Shown: positions 11,361-31,722 of the stretch, one piece after another
How the letters are laid out: every line of letters begins with the position of its first letter
Numbering within the stretch: position 1 is the stretch's first letter
Assembly: GCA_025345505.1 (NCBI GenBank)
Contig: JANVCC010000261.1
Coordinates: forward strand, 5,586,765-5,650,764
Length of the DNA: 64,000 nt
Direction: 5' to 3'
Source: Todiramphus chloris collaris
Lineage: Eukaryota > Chordata > Aves > Coraciiformes > Alcedinidae
Translations under genes and position numbers: made by a program
Notes under the pieces: generated by a model
The model's input: only the letters and a program-made list of their open reading frames with translations
The model's database searches: none
What the model was told of the DNA's origin: nothing

Positions 11361-13999
11361 ATGACTTTAAGCAGTCTTCCCTCGGTCCTACCTTTGATGA
11401 AGGTGCAACAGCCCAAACAGAAGGGAATAGATACGTTATTCCTGGTGGTCCTACGGGCAATTTTTGAGTAATGACAAATGAGGGCAAAGCAAAAAATGGA
11501 TGAGAGTTTAATAAAGCAAGAAACAGGGAGAATTAGAGAGGAAAGCTTTTTTATTTGAGAATCAGCAAAAGTTTTTAAAACACATAACCTATTTAAATAT
11601 CCCCATCAGCACCATGCAGGTACCTCTTGGGAAAAGAAAGACACAGGGGCAGAGAAGCATCTGGCAAGTTCTTGGGACTGCATTAGGAACAAAAATCCTT
11701 GAACAGAAGACATAAAAAGCTGTAGAGGAAGGCAGGCTGTACTGGGTTTGACTTGAACCAGTGGGCAAGAAGCAGCTGAAAACATTGAATGTTACCAAGG
11801 GATGATTCTTTGTTTTTAGGAAAAAAAAAAAAGCAAGAACACAAAAAGAGGAAAATGGGCTTCAGGAAATTAAACTTCGGCAAACTCACCCACCCACCAT
11901 GCAGAAAGGCATTTCTATAGGCACAGCAACAATAAACTGACTTGCTCTTCCATGAAGGGGTGGCACTGAGCCCAGGAGTGGCAGTGCCTTTTCTTTGTTG
12001 ACACCTAATTAGAAAGGTGTCTGTGATCAGACAGCTTCTAAAAACAACACCAGGAACAAAATATGAAAAAAAAATTATTAGATTATAATTACATAAATTA
12101 GATGTTCTCAAAATCAATTAAATCTCCTGAAATTCAACATGAGGTATTTTGAGCTGACTGGACCAGTCTCAGAATTATCAACAGCAATATTGGAAAATTT
12201 GTAGAGGACAACAGTGATTCCAAAAGAATGGAAAATATCTAATAACTACCTATTTAAAAAAACGCTAAAAAAGGCAGGGCCAAGGAAGTAGAGAGACAGC
12301 TGAATTTCAATTCCCCCAAAATGTGGAATAAAAAATATGTGGACGTATTTAGAAGTTAAGAAGTTGAGTAATACATAGACTAATCAAGAACAAGTTACTT
12401 CAATCTAACAGTACATCCTTTGGAACATAGTAGCAGACCCTGTAGTTACAAATGTGGCAGAGGTACCACACTGTTTGACATAATGAGTCTTTGGACGTTG
12501 GTTCTCATGGGAGTTTCATAAGCAAAGAAGAGAAATGTAATACTGCAAAAGGAAGCAAGTTCTAGTAAGTGACAACACTGAACTTGGAAGGGCTGCATGA
12601 TGCTGAAAGACACAACTACAGGTTAAAGTTTCTCAAATTTATTACGTTGCAATTTGCAGAAGACCTTAATACAATTCAGTAAAGGGAATTCTAGACTTTA
12701 ACAGGAATAGGTAACAGTAGAAATACAAGATGGAGAACAACCAGGGAGGCAGCAGGCCAGCAGAAAAGGAGCACTGAGGCTCCAGTGGACCATGCTCTGA
12801 CTGGAAGTCTATGTCACACCTGCAAATTCAGCACAAATCTGCTGAGATGCAGAACCAGCAGGTTGCAGGTCTAGAAATTCATAATGGCACAGGGACTTGT
12901 TTTCAAAAGAATGGGGCAGTGGATGACAGGAAGAGAGATCCAGGGCACTGGAGGGAGCTGCTGTCTGTTGTCTTTGTATAGAGACTTCAGTGTCCATGAC
13001 TGCTGGCCTACACTGTTCACTACCAGCACAGGCATGGATGTAAAATAAACACTTCCCCCTTCTTCCCCTGCCCTGGCCAGAAGAATCCCATGTATTTTCT
13101 ACACCCCAAAAAAGTTTGCCATCAAAGTTTCACTACTCCTAGGTAGCAGAACTGCCCAACTGATGACCATTTTATAGCCAAGCATCATAACAGGAAAGAT
13201 ATTTTAAAAATGAAATTGAGATGTACACGCCCAGAGATGCAGAAACCAAGTAGATGCATATCCCCTCATAGAATGACACAAAGTTTTTATTTTCATTTCT
13301 AACATATATCTGCCTGTAACTTTGGAATTTTCCTCCTGTTTTAATTAATTATGTGAGTAATAAAAAAAGAAATGTGCAACTTGATGTCTTTACTGCAAAT
13401 AAAGAAGAGTCTGAATAGTCTGACAGTGTCTTTTTAAAGATTACACACAATGACAATGAGATTGCTGAAAATCATGCGTTACTCATTCAGATTTACTACC
13501 ACAGCAAAAAGCTTTAGATTAATTAATGCTGCAATATATTTGCAAAAAATGACTAAGCCAATTAATCTCATTCATCTATAAATGGAACAGTAGAGAGGAG
13601 AATCTTTGAAGAACTTTATTTAGGATTGCCAAGGTTCTACCAACAATGATAATCAGTTTAAAGGAATAAGTAAAGTATATTAAAGCAGTAACATGTTACC
13701 GGTACAAGTTCAGACTTTAAGAATACACAAATCAATGCAGAATAAAACATGCTAGTGTAATTCTACTGCTTCTGACCAAGTGGCTGCACACCATGAATTT
13801 ACACCCCTTGTCCATCTTTGTGGCTGCAGCACAGAGACCAGGAAAGACCATATTTAGTAATGGCAACAGTGCTGGACTGGGAAAAACATACTGAAACAGT
13901 GGAGCTGCATGAAGTAAATGGGAGACCTAAATTCCAGAACTGTGAAAACAAAACATTACTTATGCACTGAGGTCCAACCAACAAATACATGTATTTGGC
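11361..13999. other. ASXL3 intron 2 sequence, no gene seen
   Basis: AT-rich sequence. A minus-strand open frame over 11683-12117 lacks domains and is crossed by a poly-A run near 11820. Nothing supportable as a gene. Confidence 0.4.
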
Positions 14000-14390
14000 C
14001 AAGGGATCTGGGGCTGTTTAGCCTTGAGAAAAGAAGGCTGAGGGGAGACCTTATTGCCCTCTACAGCTACCTGAAGGGAAGCTGTAGCGAGGCAGGAGTT
14101 GGTCTGTTCTCCCCGGTGACAAGGGACGGAACAAGAGGAAATGGTCTGAAGTTGAACCAGGGGAGGTTCAAGCTGGGTATCAGGAAGCATTTCTTTCCAG
14201 AAAGGGTTGTCAGGCATTGGAATGGGCTGCCCAGGGAGGTGGTGGAGTCACCATCCCTGGAGGTGTTGAAGAGCTGGGCAGATGTTGTGCTGAGGGACAA
14301 GGTTTAGTGCTTTTTGATAGGGCTGGGAGTAAGGTTGGACTTGCTGATCTTGAAGGTCTCTTCCAGCCAAAACCATTCTGTGATTCTATG
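14000..14390 (+). mobile_element. CR1 LINE 3' end with octamer tail
   Basis: Well-preserved CR1 3' end: 'GGGGCTGTTTAGCCTTGAGA', 'GGGGAGACCTTATTGCCCTC', 'TTTCTTTCCAGAAAGGGTTG', 'TTGGAATGGGCTGCCCAGGG', 'CCATCCCTGGAGGTGTT', ending in the hallmark TTCTGTGATTCTATG at 14376-14390. CR1 lacks a poly(A) tail and ends in short repeats of this kind. The insertion is antisense to ASXL3, in intron 2. ORFs called across it on both strands are CR1 remnants. Confidence 0.95.
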
Positions 14391-21169
<6,779 letters not shown>

Positions 21170-21962
21170 GAGGTTAACAGAAGGACTGACTTCTATTGTG
21201 GGAAATGCCCCACTCAGATCTTTTGTATTCATTTTTGATTAACGGCTTTAGTCATTGGGGAATTATCAGCAGCCTGGTAAAAGTTCAAAGCCCTTTGTGT
21301 GAAGAAAGATGGGTAGATGGTTAGGAGAAGAGAGCAGGGCAGGGTTGTAAGAGCCTGGCTATTGTGCGTCTCAAACCTTGTGTGGTGATAAGGTCTGGTA
21401 AGACCTGTCTGGAGGGGAGAAATGTTGATTGTTCCCAATGTCTGTGCCCCCCTCTTTGGCTCCTCGCAGATGGGCTTTAACAAAAGGAAGAGATAAGTTC
21501 TGCATAGGTGGGACTTTGTCTTTTCTTTAGTGAAGTGCTCCTGCTAAGTGGGCCATGGGGGAGGGGATGGCAGGTGCCACACTGCTTCTAGCTCATGGAG
21601 CTCATGCAAACCAACACCACTTCCTGGGGAAACTGGGAATGCCACCCAGGCATCTCAAGGGTATAAAGGGACAGAAAAATATTGATTGTGGTGCACCCAC
21701 CCTCAAAGAACTGAAGACTTGGATGAGACACAGGTGATGAGAAACTTTTCTCTTTATCTTACTCTCTTACTCACTCTCTCACTCCCCCTCTCTTTTCCTC
21801 TTTTCTAATAACCCTTTCTTCCTTTTCCTGTAAATTTAGTCGTGCCATAAAATAATCGCCTACCAAAAGAACACCTTTATCCCTACCATTTGATTGCTCC
21901 ATTAGGGAGAACCAATCCATTGTTTCCTTATTGTTCCTCGGGGTCATTGTCCTGACTCTGAC
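21170..21962 (+). mobile_element. LTR-like element with TATA box
   Basis: The block has LTR layout. A probable TG start lies near 21198 (TGTGGGAAATG) or slightly upstream. A GGGTATAAAGGG TATA box sits at about 21660. A CT-rich R/U5-like stretch (21745-21830) contains TCTAATAACCC, a one-base-off AATAAA. It then runs through 'TTTCTTCCTTTTCCTGTAAA', 'ATAATCGCCTACCAAAAGAA' and 'CCATTAGGGAGAACCAATCC' to a possible end at ...CTCTGACA near 21962. These phrases resemble an avian ERV LTR that I remember. No convincing target-site duplication or adjoining gag/pol was found, so it may be solo. It lies in ASXL3 intron 1, antisense to the gene. Confidence 0.5.
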
Positions 21963-22860
21963 AGCCTCTCTCGGGGGACACAGAGACTCACCTCCCTCCT
22001 TGGCCACTGAGTGGGATGAGACAAGGGTACAGAGTGGGGAAAGAAAGAAAATGCAAAGAGATGGAAGAAGAGGAGAGAACAGCAAGATCAAGAGGAAGGA
22101 GGGTACATGATACATGAAAAAGAGGAAAGAGGGATGAAAATAAAAAAGGAAGATGCACTACAACCTATTTTAACGTAAGTTCTCAAATAGATACTGGCTG
22201 GTTTGAGGTTTGTTCTGAGATGTCTGGACCCTTTTATTGTTTTTTTGAATGTTTATTTATAATTAATGTTTCAAACGAAAGAAAGGCAGCAACAGTGCTC
22301 TGGGAATTCCAGCTAAACTGTACACTTGACATTTCGAATTCAAAAGAAATTGGGTTATAATTCAGTTAAAATTAAACATACAATTGTGTGTTATTCCTTT
22401 AAAAGGCACAAGCTTGATCAGCAGCATCTTGCCATTGCTAGTGGCCTCATACATCACACCAGAAAATGTAAAGTTTTGAACCCTAAACAACCGACTTATA
22501 ATAACTTATTGATCTGGTCTGACATACTGAAACAAAAGAAATCCTTTGTCTTTCTCTCTTTACTAATGCAATCAGCCTGTTCAAGCAACCAGGAACTTTC
22601 ACTTAAAGGCTCTGTCAGCACAGATCCATAAACACCTTGGTGATGGTAACAGGATGAGCCCAGTAAGCACACAGAATCCTATAACATTTCTGTAAGATCA
22701 GGATTAAAGATACATATGCCAGTGAGCAGGATGTCAAACTTACTACCCCAGTATGGGTTCCATTATTAGCAGCAGGATTACTGGTGATGATTTCAGTTCA
22801 AGCAATGGAGCATCCAGATTCTCGGAATGACTGCTCAATCCTGACAGTGCAGTCCAGCCT
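21963..22860. other. ASXL3: ASXL3 intron 1 sequence, no feature seen
   Basis: Purine-rich from about 22030 to 22150, possibly still part of the adjacent LTR-like insertion, then AT-rich with no recognised element. Confidence 0.35.
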
Positions 22861-23430
22861 CCAGACTGCTGCTTAGCCATGCAAGGCATACCTCTTCTTG
22901 CTTTCTATCAATACCCTGCAGCCTCTCACTCCGCCCAGCCCTTCTCTGCTCTCAAAGTGATACTCTCACCTTTTGAGGTTTGCCATACAACTTCCCTGTC
23001 TCCCACCTTTCCACACCCCTGTGGGAATACCTTTCTTCCCTTGACCTTACTACAGTACACTTCCACAGCACTTTCCTATATCCTCTGCCTTCTGGAACAT
23101 CAGCACACCCATATAGATGCCGTTCATCGCCTTGGGCTCCCCAAACCCCTCGCACAGGGACACGAGCACTGCCAAGCTGGGCAGTACTGGCCAGCACTTC
23201 CCGAGCAGCATGCTGTACCTCTTGGGTGCTGACAGCACAAACTCCCGTGGCTTGCAGGCCATATTCTCTGCCTATTTGGTTTAGTAAAGTTGCAATTTCT
23301 GTATCAGTGCACCCAGCTGAAAACCGCGGGTCCAAGCTGTTTGCAAATACAAATCAATATTCCAGAGAAGGGGCCAGGAGCAAAACACAGCTCTGCCACC
23401 CAAACCCACTGCTGAAATCTGCACTTATTC
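22861..23430 (-). other. GC-richer unrecognised block with overlapping ORFs
   Basis: About 550 bp clearly GC-richer than its surroundings, with open frames on both strands. The two most protein-like are minus-strand frames: one over 22952-23335 (no ATG at its start; contains CTDTEIATLLNQIGREYGLQ) and one from an ATG at 23262 to 23050 (MACKPREFVLSAPKRYSMLL, then GKCWPVLPSLAVLVSL). They overlap, as a frameshifted retrocopy or retroelement piece would. I do not recognise a family. A poly(A) tail and duplicated flanks were not identified. Confidence 0.25.
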
Positions 23431-26400
23431 GGTGAGCACGCAGGTCACAATCCTGAAATGCCTTTAATTCCAGCAGGGATAAAAATTCCGCTTTGGCATC
23501 TACTCCTGTACAAAATGGGAGGGAGGCCATGCTTAGGTGACTGGAACTCATGGACTGGAATGGATATGAGTGCTTTATCTTACACAGGGTACAGAACTAT
23601 CACCAGTGTGAACACATTCAGTGCTACTATGGGAACAAGAAAAAAAAATAATTCTAAGAAGCATCACACCCCAAATATATTTGCTTCCATATATGCTGTT
23701 TTTCCTACTGAAAGCTGATACAGATTGGGTTTTTTTCTGAGACACTGAAAGTTTTGCTGTATAACTTACGTTTCAGCACAGTAAAATAAAATAAAATTAA
23801 AAAAAAAAAAAAGAGTAAAATTTCACAGAAAAATCAACAAAGAGAATGAGTATGTGTTTGTTTTAAAAGCCTGCATCACAATTTCCTCAGGCAAATATAA
23901 TGTGTAAGGGTTGCATTTAATGTGAGAAATAAAATTCCTACTGGCTACTCTCTGAACGTACCAAATTTAACAGGAGGTGACAGTCACGCCGGTTTTCTTG
24001 CCATTGCTTTACTATCAGAGCTTATATTGTTAGACAGTGTCCTAAAGATACAGACTTAAGATTTCCAGAAGGCAAAAAGAAAGAAAGAAAATATTCAAAA
24101 AAGCAAAGTACAAATACAGTATTTTAAACTATGGGCTCTACCTAAATATTCTTACATATTACTTTCAGCAGTCTTAAGTATTTCTTCCAGGTAAAACTCA
24201 CCCACTAAAAAGGTAAGATGGGATTCATTCTGCAACCAGACATTGACTCCCCTGATGCACCATGAATGTATTTAACCGACCAATAAACACTTCTATCCAT
24301 GTTATGAATTTATGGTTAATGACAGCAAACAGAAAAAAAAAACCCTGTAAAAATTATACTTCCATTTTAATTCTGTCAGACAGCATGAAAATACCTCATG
24401 AAATTTATAGCACATTTTGATGCTTAGGGGAAAAGCCAGTACGAGTTACATCGATCCTCTTAGCCTCACAAGGGATGTCCATAAACTTCACAACTCAGTT
24501 GTTTGCTGTGTTCCTAACTCAGAGGATGAGGCACGAGGCACAGCATCAGGCCCTTCAAATTAATAAGCAAGCAGAGATGCAGAAAATTACTAAGACTCTT
24601 TCTTAGTGATTTTATCCCAGAGAGAAAGACCAGAATGTATGTGTTCAGTGCATGGAAAACCTGACAAGAAATTCCTGAAAGGTGCACGGCAAGAGATAAA
24701 GATGGAAAAATTAAAATTCCCTTGCAATCTAAGACACAACAGAAAGGCAGATTCAGTTCCTTGAGCCCACCTGTTCAAATACTGGGGGCAAAGTGGAAAA
24801 TCAAAATCCCCACCAAAGGAAAAACTATGAAAGATTGTTTTTTGTTTGGTTAGGTAGTTGGTTTGTGGGGTTTGCTTTTAGTTTTAAGTAGGAAACTTAT
24901 TCTTTCTTGTAAGAAAAGACAATACAAAAGAGTAGAGCCTTAAGAGTCCTTCGGCGTTAGGCAGTTTTTTCCTTCCAAAGCTTGCACAACTATTTCACAT
25001 CAGTTTTCATTAGTGTGAATCATGACATCATTGTGTACAGAACAGGGTTCGCCAGCACAATCCACATCTCCTGCATAAATTGCTCTGAGAGCAGATATGG
25101 TAAGTCATGTTTCTGAACTAAAGAAATGCAGCCTTCTCGTGGAACACGTAAAGAGAGAGTTCTTTTGTTAGCTGTCAGTGGGATTTTGCTATCTCTGTTA
25201 AATATATAATGGTTAGTGTCATAACAAAGATCAGCCATCGTGTTATGGCATTTATCTTCATGAGTGAAGAGAGGAAGGGCTACTGTGATTTATTCTGTCT
25301 CTCCTCATGAGACGATTAATGTCATAAGAGATTAGTCTCCAGTACTGACTAGTACACAGAATAAAACACAGGGCTGGAGTGGGATGCTAGGCGGGTTTAA
25401 TTGCCACAAGTTTAGAAGCCCACATTACTTACAGATGGCACAGTTGACAATTACTCATCTAAGGCTTTCAAAATTAGGAGAATATTTTGCAGTTCACCAA
25501 CTCAGACCCATTTTGTATCATTTACCTGTTCAGTCCTTCTTATTGGTCTTTCCACATAGCTCTTCCCCTCATCTCATCACCTAAGCCTACCCACTGTCTG
25601 TCCTGTGAAATACACCATTTATTGCAGAACTGGAGTCCATACTGGTAGCTTATAGTCATATTTGGTAGCATCTGTTTAAAGGTTTGAAAAATACACTCTT
25701 TAACAACTGTTACTAAGAACCATTTGTCACAATAGAGGGAGATTAGAAAGAACATGTAACAGCTCTGTATCTGTGTTTGTATTCGTATGTAAATACATAA
25801 ACACAACTTGGCTGGAAGGAGCAGATCTCTGAGTTTTGAGGGAAGTTACATCCTCACTTCTTCCCAGGGAATTTGTAAAATAATCTGACCATCCTAAATT
25901 TAAGTTGATAATCTTTCAAAAGCCTATCACTTCAGAGAAATGCACAGAGACTATTTTGTTTACACGCTCCTCACTCCTTCTTATGAAAGAAAATACTTCA
26001 GATAATACTGTGGTGAAAAACATGACAACCTAAAGTTCTATTAAAAAGGGAAGAATTATTCCCCACCCCAAAACAGAAAAAGAATTGTCTGCATTTTCTT
26101 AAATTCCCCTTTTCTGGATACTGCTAAATCATGCCAACCTAGGTACACTTTAATCCTTGATATAAAGTAGTGGTTTTTTCCTGTTAAAATCAGCAATTCT
26201 TTACCATTGGTTTACATCAAATAAAACACATTATTAAAAAGCTCTCACCACAAAGCATTATCTTTATCCAGGCTTCTCAAGTATTGACTTAAACATTTTT
26301 ATCAGGCTGTTAATCACATCCATGTATAACGTGACCAGCAACTGAGACCAGCCCTGACAGTGAGATCAGCCGGGTAACAGAGCAACATTATGGCAGGGAA

Positions 26401-29400
26401 GAAGTATCGTGAGAGCTAAGGACATTTCTTATTGATGGTAAGTGGATAGGAGAGAAAAATCAATGGGTCCTCATCAGTACAACTGCCTACCAGCTGGATG
26501 CTGATTCCCCTTGGAGATTTAAACCAATAGGAGCAATCACTTGGCACAGGTAAACAAATTCAATAGGACCTCCAGCCTATGAAGAAGAAAAGTGAACTGT
26601 GACTTCATAACAGCTGTTCTCTGTAAGGAAATAAAATGCTGATTACTAAACAAACAGTTTGTAATCAGGTCTCAAACCAAAATGCAGAGCACATCTTCCC
26701 CCATGGGAGGGGAAACCTGAAAATATTCAGGATAATCTGCAATTGTCATGGAGGCTCCAAACTCCTGACCCTCCTTGAAGGAACTACTCTGAGCTAGAAG
26801 ACTGTCTGACCCCTCTGAGTCAAGCTGGACAAGCACTGACCGGGTTACAGTGGGAACTGGCCATCCGTTGTACACACCATGCAACTACCATTACTGAACT
26901 CCAGAATCACAACAGAGTAACTGGTCAACAGAGAGGAATCACAGAGGAATGCAAATACAGAGACTTCTCAAAGCTAGGCTTCTTTTTCAAGAGAAGATTC
27001 TATTGTTAGGGTTCTTAATATCACAGCTTATTTCTTATCCTGACACTCCTCACTATACATTGAGCAGATTCAGCTGTTAAGAGAGAGTAAACATGGCTAT
27101 TAGACAGTATATTCAGTCGTGGGTTTTATTCTTTTTCCAGGAACACCAACATCCATACACAAGAGGATCTCAGTTTTCCTAAAGTCCCATCTGCTGAGCA
27201 AATGTAGCCGTAAAAATTGTCACCTCCTAGGAAATGCCACTGAGAAATACAGTCAGTGTCTATAGGGTTAAGCACATCATTTTAGATTTATTTGTTTAGA
27301 AGCTGATAATAATACATGTTTTAGATATATCTTCCATTTCCCTCCAAAAAGAGTTATAAGTGAACGGAAAAACGAAAACTGGTTTATGGAAAAGTTACAC
27401 TGCCTCAGTTTGGGCTTCCAGTGAAACTACTGAGCTCACCCTGTACCTCTGAAACAATGAGAATCAGTAAGAGATCAGCCTTGCAGTTCAAAGCCAGGAA
27501 TGCAGTCTTCCTTTAACTGTACCAGACATTCTCCTCCAAAGACATAACATTACACTTAGGAGCTTTACATGCTATGTGCTCTGAGGTTAAAACAAAACTA
27601 AGCCAAGTTCAGAATTACAAGAAAACTACCGCTCTCACATTCAAGCAGCAGGTCAGACAAACTTCTGGACATGGCAGATTCTAGGGCAATTTTTTTTTTT
27701 TCTTTTCTTCTCTAGAAATAAGCAGTGCAAAATAATTTGAAGCCGATCGGGAAAAATCCAATAGGAGATCTATCAAATGGATGAGAGAGTATTTCAGAAG
27801 ACAAATTAGTCTTTTCAATTATTTCAAAGGGGTTACCCATAATTTCAACAATAGTCCTTTGGCAAAGATAGTCCATAATGGAACTTGTTCTAAAAATAAA
27901 CAGAATGCAACATAAACAAAGCATAGTATTTCATTTCCAAGACAAAAGCACTGTCTTATAGAAAGGAAACAGAATATTTTTCATCTTGGTGTTTCACTGA
28001 GATCCTCATACTCCCGAAGATTGAGAAGAATACCAGCTTTTAAAGATGACGGATTGGGGACTTAAACTGGTTATCTAATTAAGTGAAACTTAATTAGCAA
28101 AATAAACAAACAGAAAAATGAAATGTAATTTCATCCTAGAATTCAGAAGAGGTTTTCTTCCCTTATTTCTTTCACTGTCAGTCATAGTTTTGGTTTTTTC
28201 CTCCTTTCAGTATATTTGCTGTTGTACCAATGAGGAGTAGAAGAACATCTCCATCTCTTCTTTACCACTTTCCAACACAGCACTACCATTTTTCTCCCCA
28301 GGATTACACAGTACCACCCAGACACACACTCTTTTCACTGCATGACTTGCCAACAGACAGAAACCCAGTTTCATTCTCTTCTACTAATCCCAGAAAAAGT
28401 ATGCAAGTATCAAAAGTAATAAGTTTCATAACTTTATAACATATTATTATGTATGTAGCACTTAAACCCTCACTTTTTTCAGAACGTTAATCCTCAGAAT
28501 GCTTTCCCCAGATCCCTTCCCTCCCCCTCCACACCCATATTTTTTCTGTAAAATTAACTCTAACATTTAACAACACTTTAACTAACACATGCAGCTTCTT
28601 GCCATAACAGCTCTAGTGTGCTGATACCAGCAAACAGGTGCAGTGATTTTTGATTTTTTTTTTAAACCTCTCATTCTCTTTGCAGCTCTTTCAGAAGCAA
28701 TTCCCAACCACCATGCATATATAACAACCTCGGTTATCTAGGCAGCCACTTTTTGTAGATCTGGCTAAGAATGAAGACAGGAGCATTATTTTACTTCATT
28801 TAACATTACTTTAAATAGCTTGAAACATTCTCCTACAGCTCAGACACTAATATAATGAGTTAGTGCATGAAAATTACAGTATGAAACTGAGTCTGCCCTC
28901 ATTTTAGATAGTTAAAATCGACCACACACAGAATGTCTTTTTTTTTTTTGCTGTTTTTTAATTTAATGGGAGTAGTAAAGATTGAGAGTTACAATAAGGT
29001 GAGAATGTTTTGCTAATGTGTCAGTCTATCCCAAGCAAAGTAGGTAACCTTACAAATTAACAGAAGTGTCCTCTTTTGCAACATAACAGTTACTTCATTA
29101 GACATTAATCTACAAAAAATTCTAACAGGTCCCTGAAGAAAACAAAAAAAAAAAAAAATCTCACTTGCGCCAAACTAATTTGACAGATTAAGATATCTTG
29201 GACTTTTTTTGGTTGGCTGGTTTCTTGTTTTTTCTAAATAGACTAGAAGACAATGCTTTTCTGATCTAACTTCTAAAATCCATACAAAACATTCTTGATC
29301 AACTACTTTGACTCTATTTTGCCCATTTTTTTTTTCTAGTTTCCCATCTTCTATTGAAGTTTTCAATCCATAGGTCACAGAGCAGTTGAAAGTCTACCTT

Positions 29401-31665
29401 TTTGAAGCCCCTGAAATACAATAGCTGAAATGATTGCCCAGACTTTGTCTTCGGAGCCTTTCACTCTGCTCAGTCCTGTTGTTATCTCTTGCATTGTGTC
29501 CTGCACCCCTCAGTCAGTCAAGCATTTCCTTGTCCACCTCTCCCACAGTTATGATCTCTTTCACTGGAAAACTCCCCAGACAGCTCTACAGGAGCTCTGC
29601 AGTCTCCTCCTCATGTGCCACTGCGGGCCTGGAGGCTAAATTAACAACCCAGCGATGGTTACGGTGAGCATCCAACATTTACTGCGAAGGGCCGAGGGCA
29701 GCACAGGTACTCAGTAAATGTGATAACCATCAGCAACGCCTGTGTACAGCATGCAGTGACTGGCATGGCCAGACTGAGAAAAATCTCCAGATGGAGCTTG
29801 TGATGCCACAGCCCTCTAGTTCTTAAGTGCTTCTACACCTCTAAAAAAAGAGCACGTTTTATCATCACAACCACTTGGTGGGGCTCACCAGCTCTGGAAC
29901 ACTGTTACCACAAAGAACAGGAAAGATCCTTCTTCATAAAACAACGCAGTGTTCAAGCCAGCTTAAAGCAGCAATTCCATTTGGGTTTTTTCAGTATCTG
30001 CTCTTTGGGGGACAATCCCATGCTCTAGAAAGGAAGTTAACATACTTCTCCTAAGGACAAGGACCATCAGACCAAGACAAAGACATAGGATTGGTTATCA
30101 CTGACACGCTCCACTCATTCCAAAAGTGATAGTGGAAATTGGCAGTGAGTCAGCTGATCCCTGCACACTGACTGAAGGAGCAGCATTTTAGCGTGAAGAA
30201 TTTGATCTGCAGGATGAAACCACCACACAACTGGACCAACCCAAGAGCTGGGAGCAGTGTCCACTTCCTGCTATTGCTAACTGGCTACTCAAATGATGCT
30301 GGGGCTTGTTATAGACAGACCAAATGTCCCAGGCATGTAGATTGGTTTCTGTGATTCTCCAAGTCAGTCTCACAGGGCTGTAATCCAATATTTGATCTAT
30401 TACATACATAGAGAGAGAGAGAGAGATTTGGGATGCAAAGACAAGAATTCAAGGGACCACATGAAAACATGCTATCCTTATTCTGTCCTCCCATCAAATA
30501 TTTCCTACCGGGATTCCTGGCAAAAAAGCACTTCAGCTATTGCCCAGGAGACCACTGTTGTACCGTGATCTATATTTAAGGTCTCCAGCTGCACAGATGT
30601 ACTGGGCAGTGTGAAGTAAATCATCATAAGAATCTGCACCAATGTTAAAATATTAGTAGCCTTATAAAAGACAGCACATGCCCTACACTACTGCTTCCCC
30701 TCCTTTCCTACAATCTGGCCTGATGGACCCAAGCACTCGCTGAACTGTCCAGTCATTCTGCTGACATGTGCTTAACAGACAGGAGATGTTTAATAATGTA
30801 ACACAACTTGACAGCACAGCATCCCAGGAACAGGACAAAAGGAAGACGAGCAACCTGTTTGATAAGGATTGCCAAGGCAGCAAATTTGGCCACAGATTTT
30901 TCTTATTCTTGGACAAAGAGAAAAAAAAGTGTTTCAAACCAAGAGACCTCAGTACAAAAATAATCTGAGCAAGTGCTTGGTAGTCCCTGACATCTACAGG
31001 AAGGTACACATCTTGGGTCATCTTGAAACCAGTTACAAAAAGGTATTAAAAAAGGTATTCAGTAGTAGCTTTTTGAAAATGTCTTTAACAGTGATTTACT
31101 GATCTTATTCCACAGCTAGATAGTGAGACCCACTAAAATATTCTACTCTTCTTTCTAAAATAGAAAATAAGTGCACGCAAGATGTCTCAAAAACCTGCAT
31201 TATGAATAAAACAAATTATAAAATAGATTAGAATGCTCCAAGTACAAACCTGCTGCAGCACTGACTGCTACATCAAACTGCCGGAAGAATCCAGAGACTA
31301 AGTTCAAAACCCTCCAAAAAGCAGAGAATGTGAATGAGCACCATTAAACGGGGTACAGAATTCTCAGTCTGTACAAGAAAACTGACATTTTCTGTCTTGT
31401 CACATTCAGAGGAAAAAAAAAAAAACAACCCAAAAAAAGAGGTAACAATGCATTTGAATTCTAAACCACACCGATCTGACTTTTCATTATCATTTTATTT
31501 TCCTTGTTCTCCCATTTTTTAAGCAGGATGTGAAATTACACAAAAAGACCAGATTCTGGCAAATTCCCAGCTCTTATGGGGAATGAAAGTTACCAAGTGA
31601 TTTCATTGATTTCACAAAACTAAAACTCATTTGGGGTGTGTGACTTATTTTCAAGTGTAAACAGA
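23431..31665. other. ASXL3: ASXL3 intron 1, central part
   Basis: AT-rich intron with A/T homopolymers (for example 23795-23813, 27690-27702 and 29140-29158) and an (AG)n microsatellite at 30411-30426. All ORFs are below about 120 codons and show no recognisable domain. No repeat family was identified with confidence. Confidence 0.4.
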
Positions 31666-31722
31666 GAAGGTGACCTTGAGGCCCTTTCCATCTTCATCTT
31701 CTATGATTACTGGTTCTATGAT
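31666..31722 (+). mobile_element. CR1 3'-tail remnant
   Basis: The segment 'AGGTGACCTTGAGGCCCTTT', then 'CCATCTTCATCTTCTATGAT', then 'TACTGGTTCTATGATTA', matches the last 55 or so bases of a CR1 element: the GACCTTGAAGGTCCCTTCCA-like end followed by TTCTATGATT repeats. Only the terminal part survives. Confidence 0.65.
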
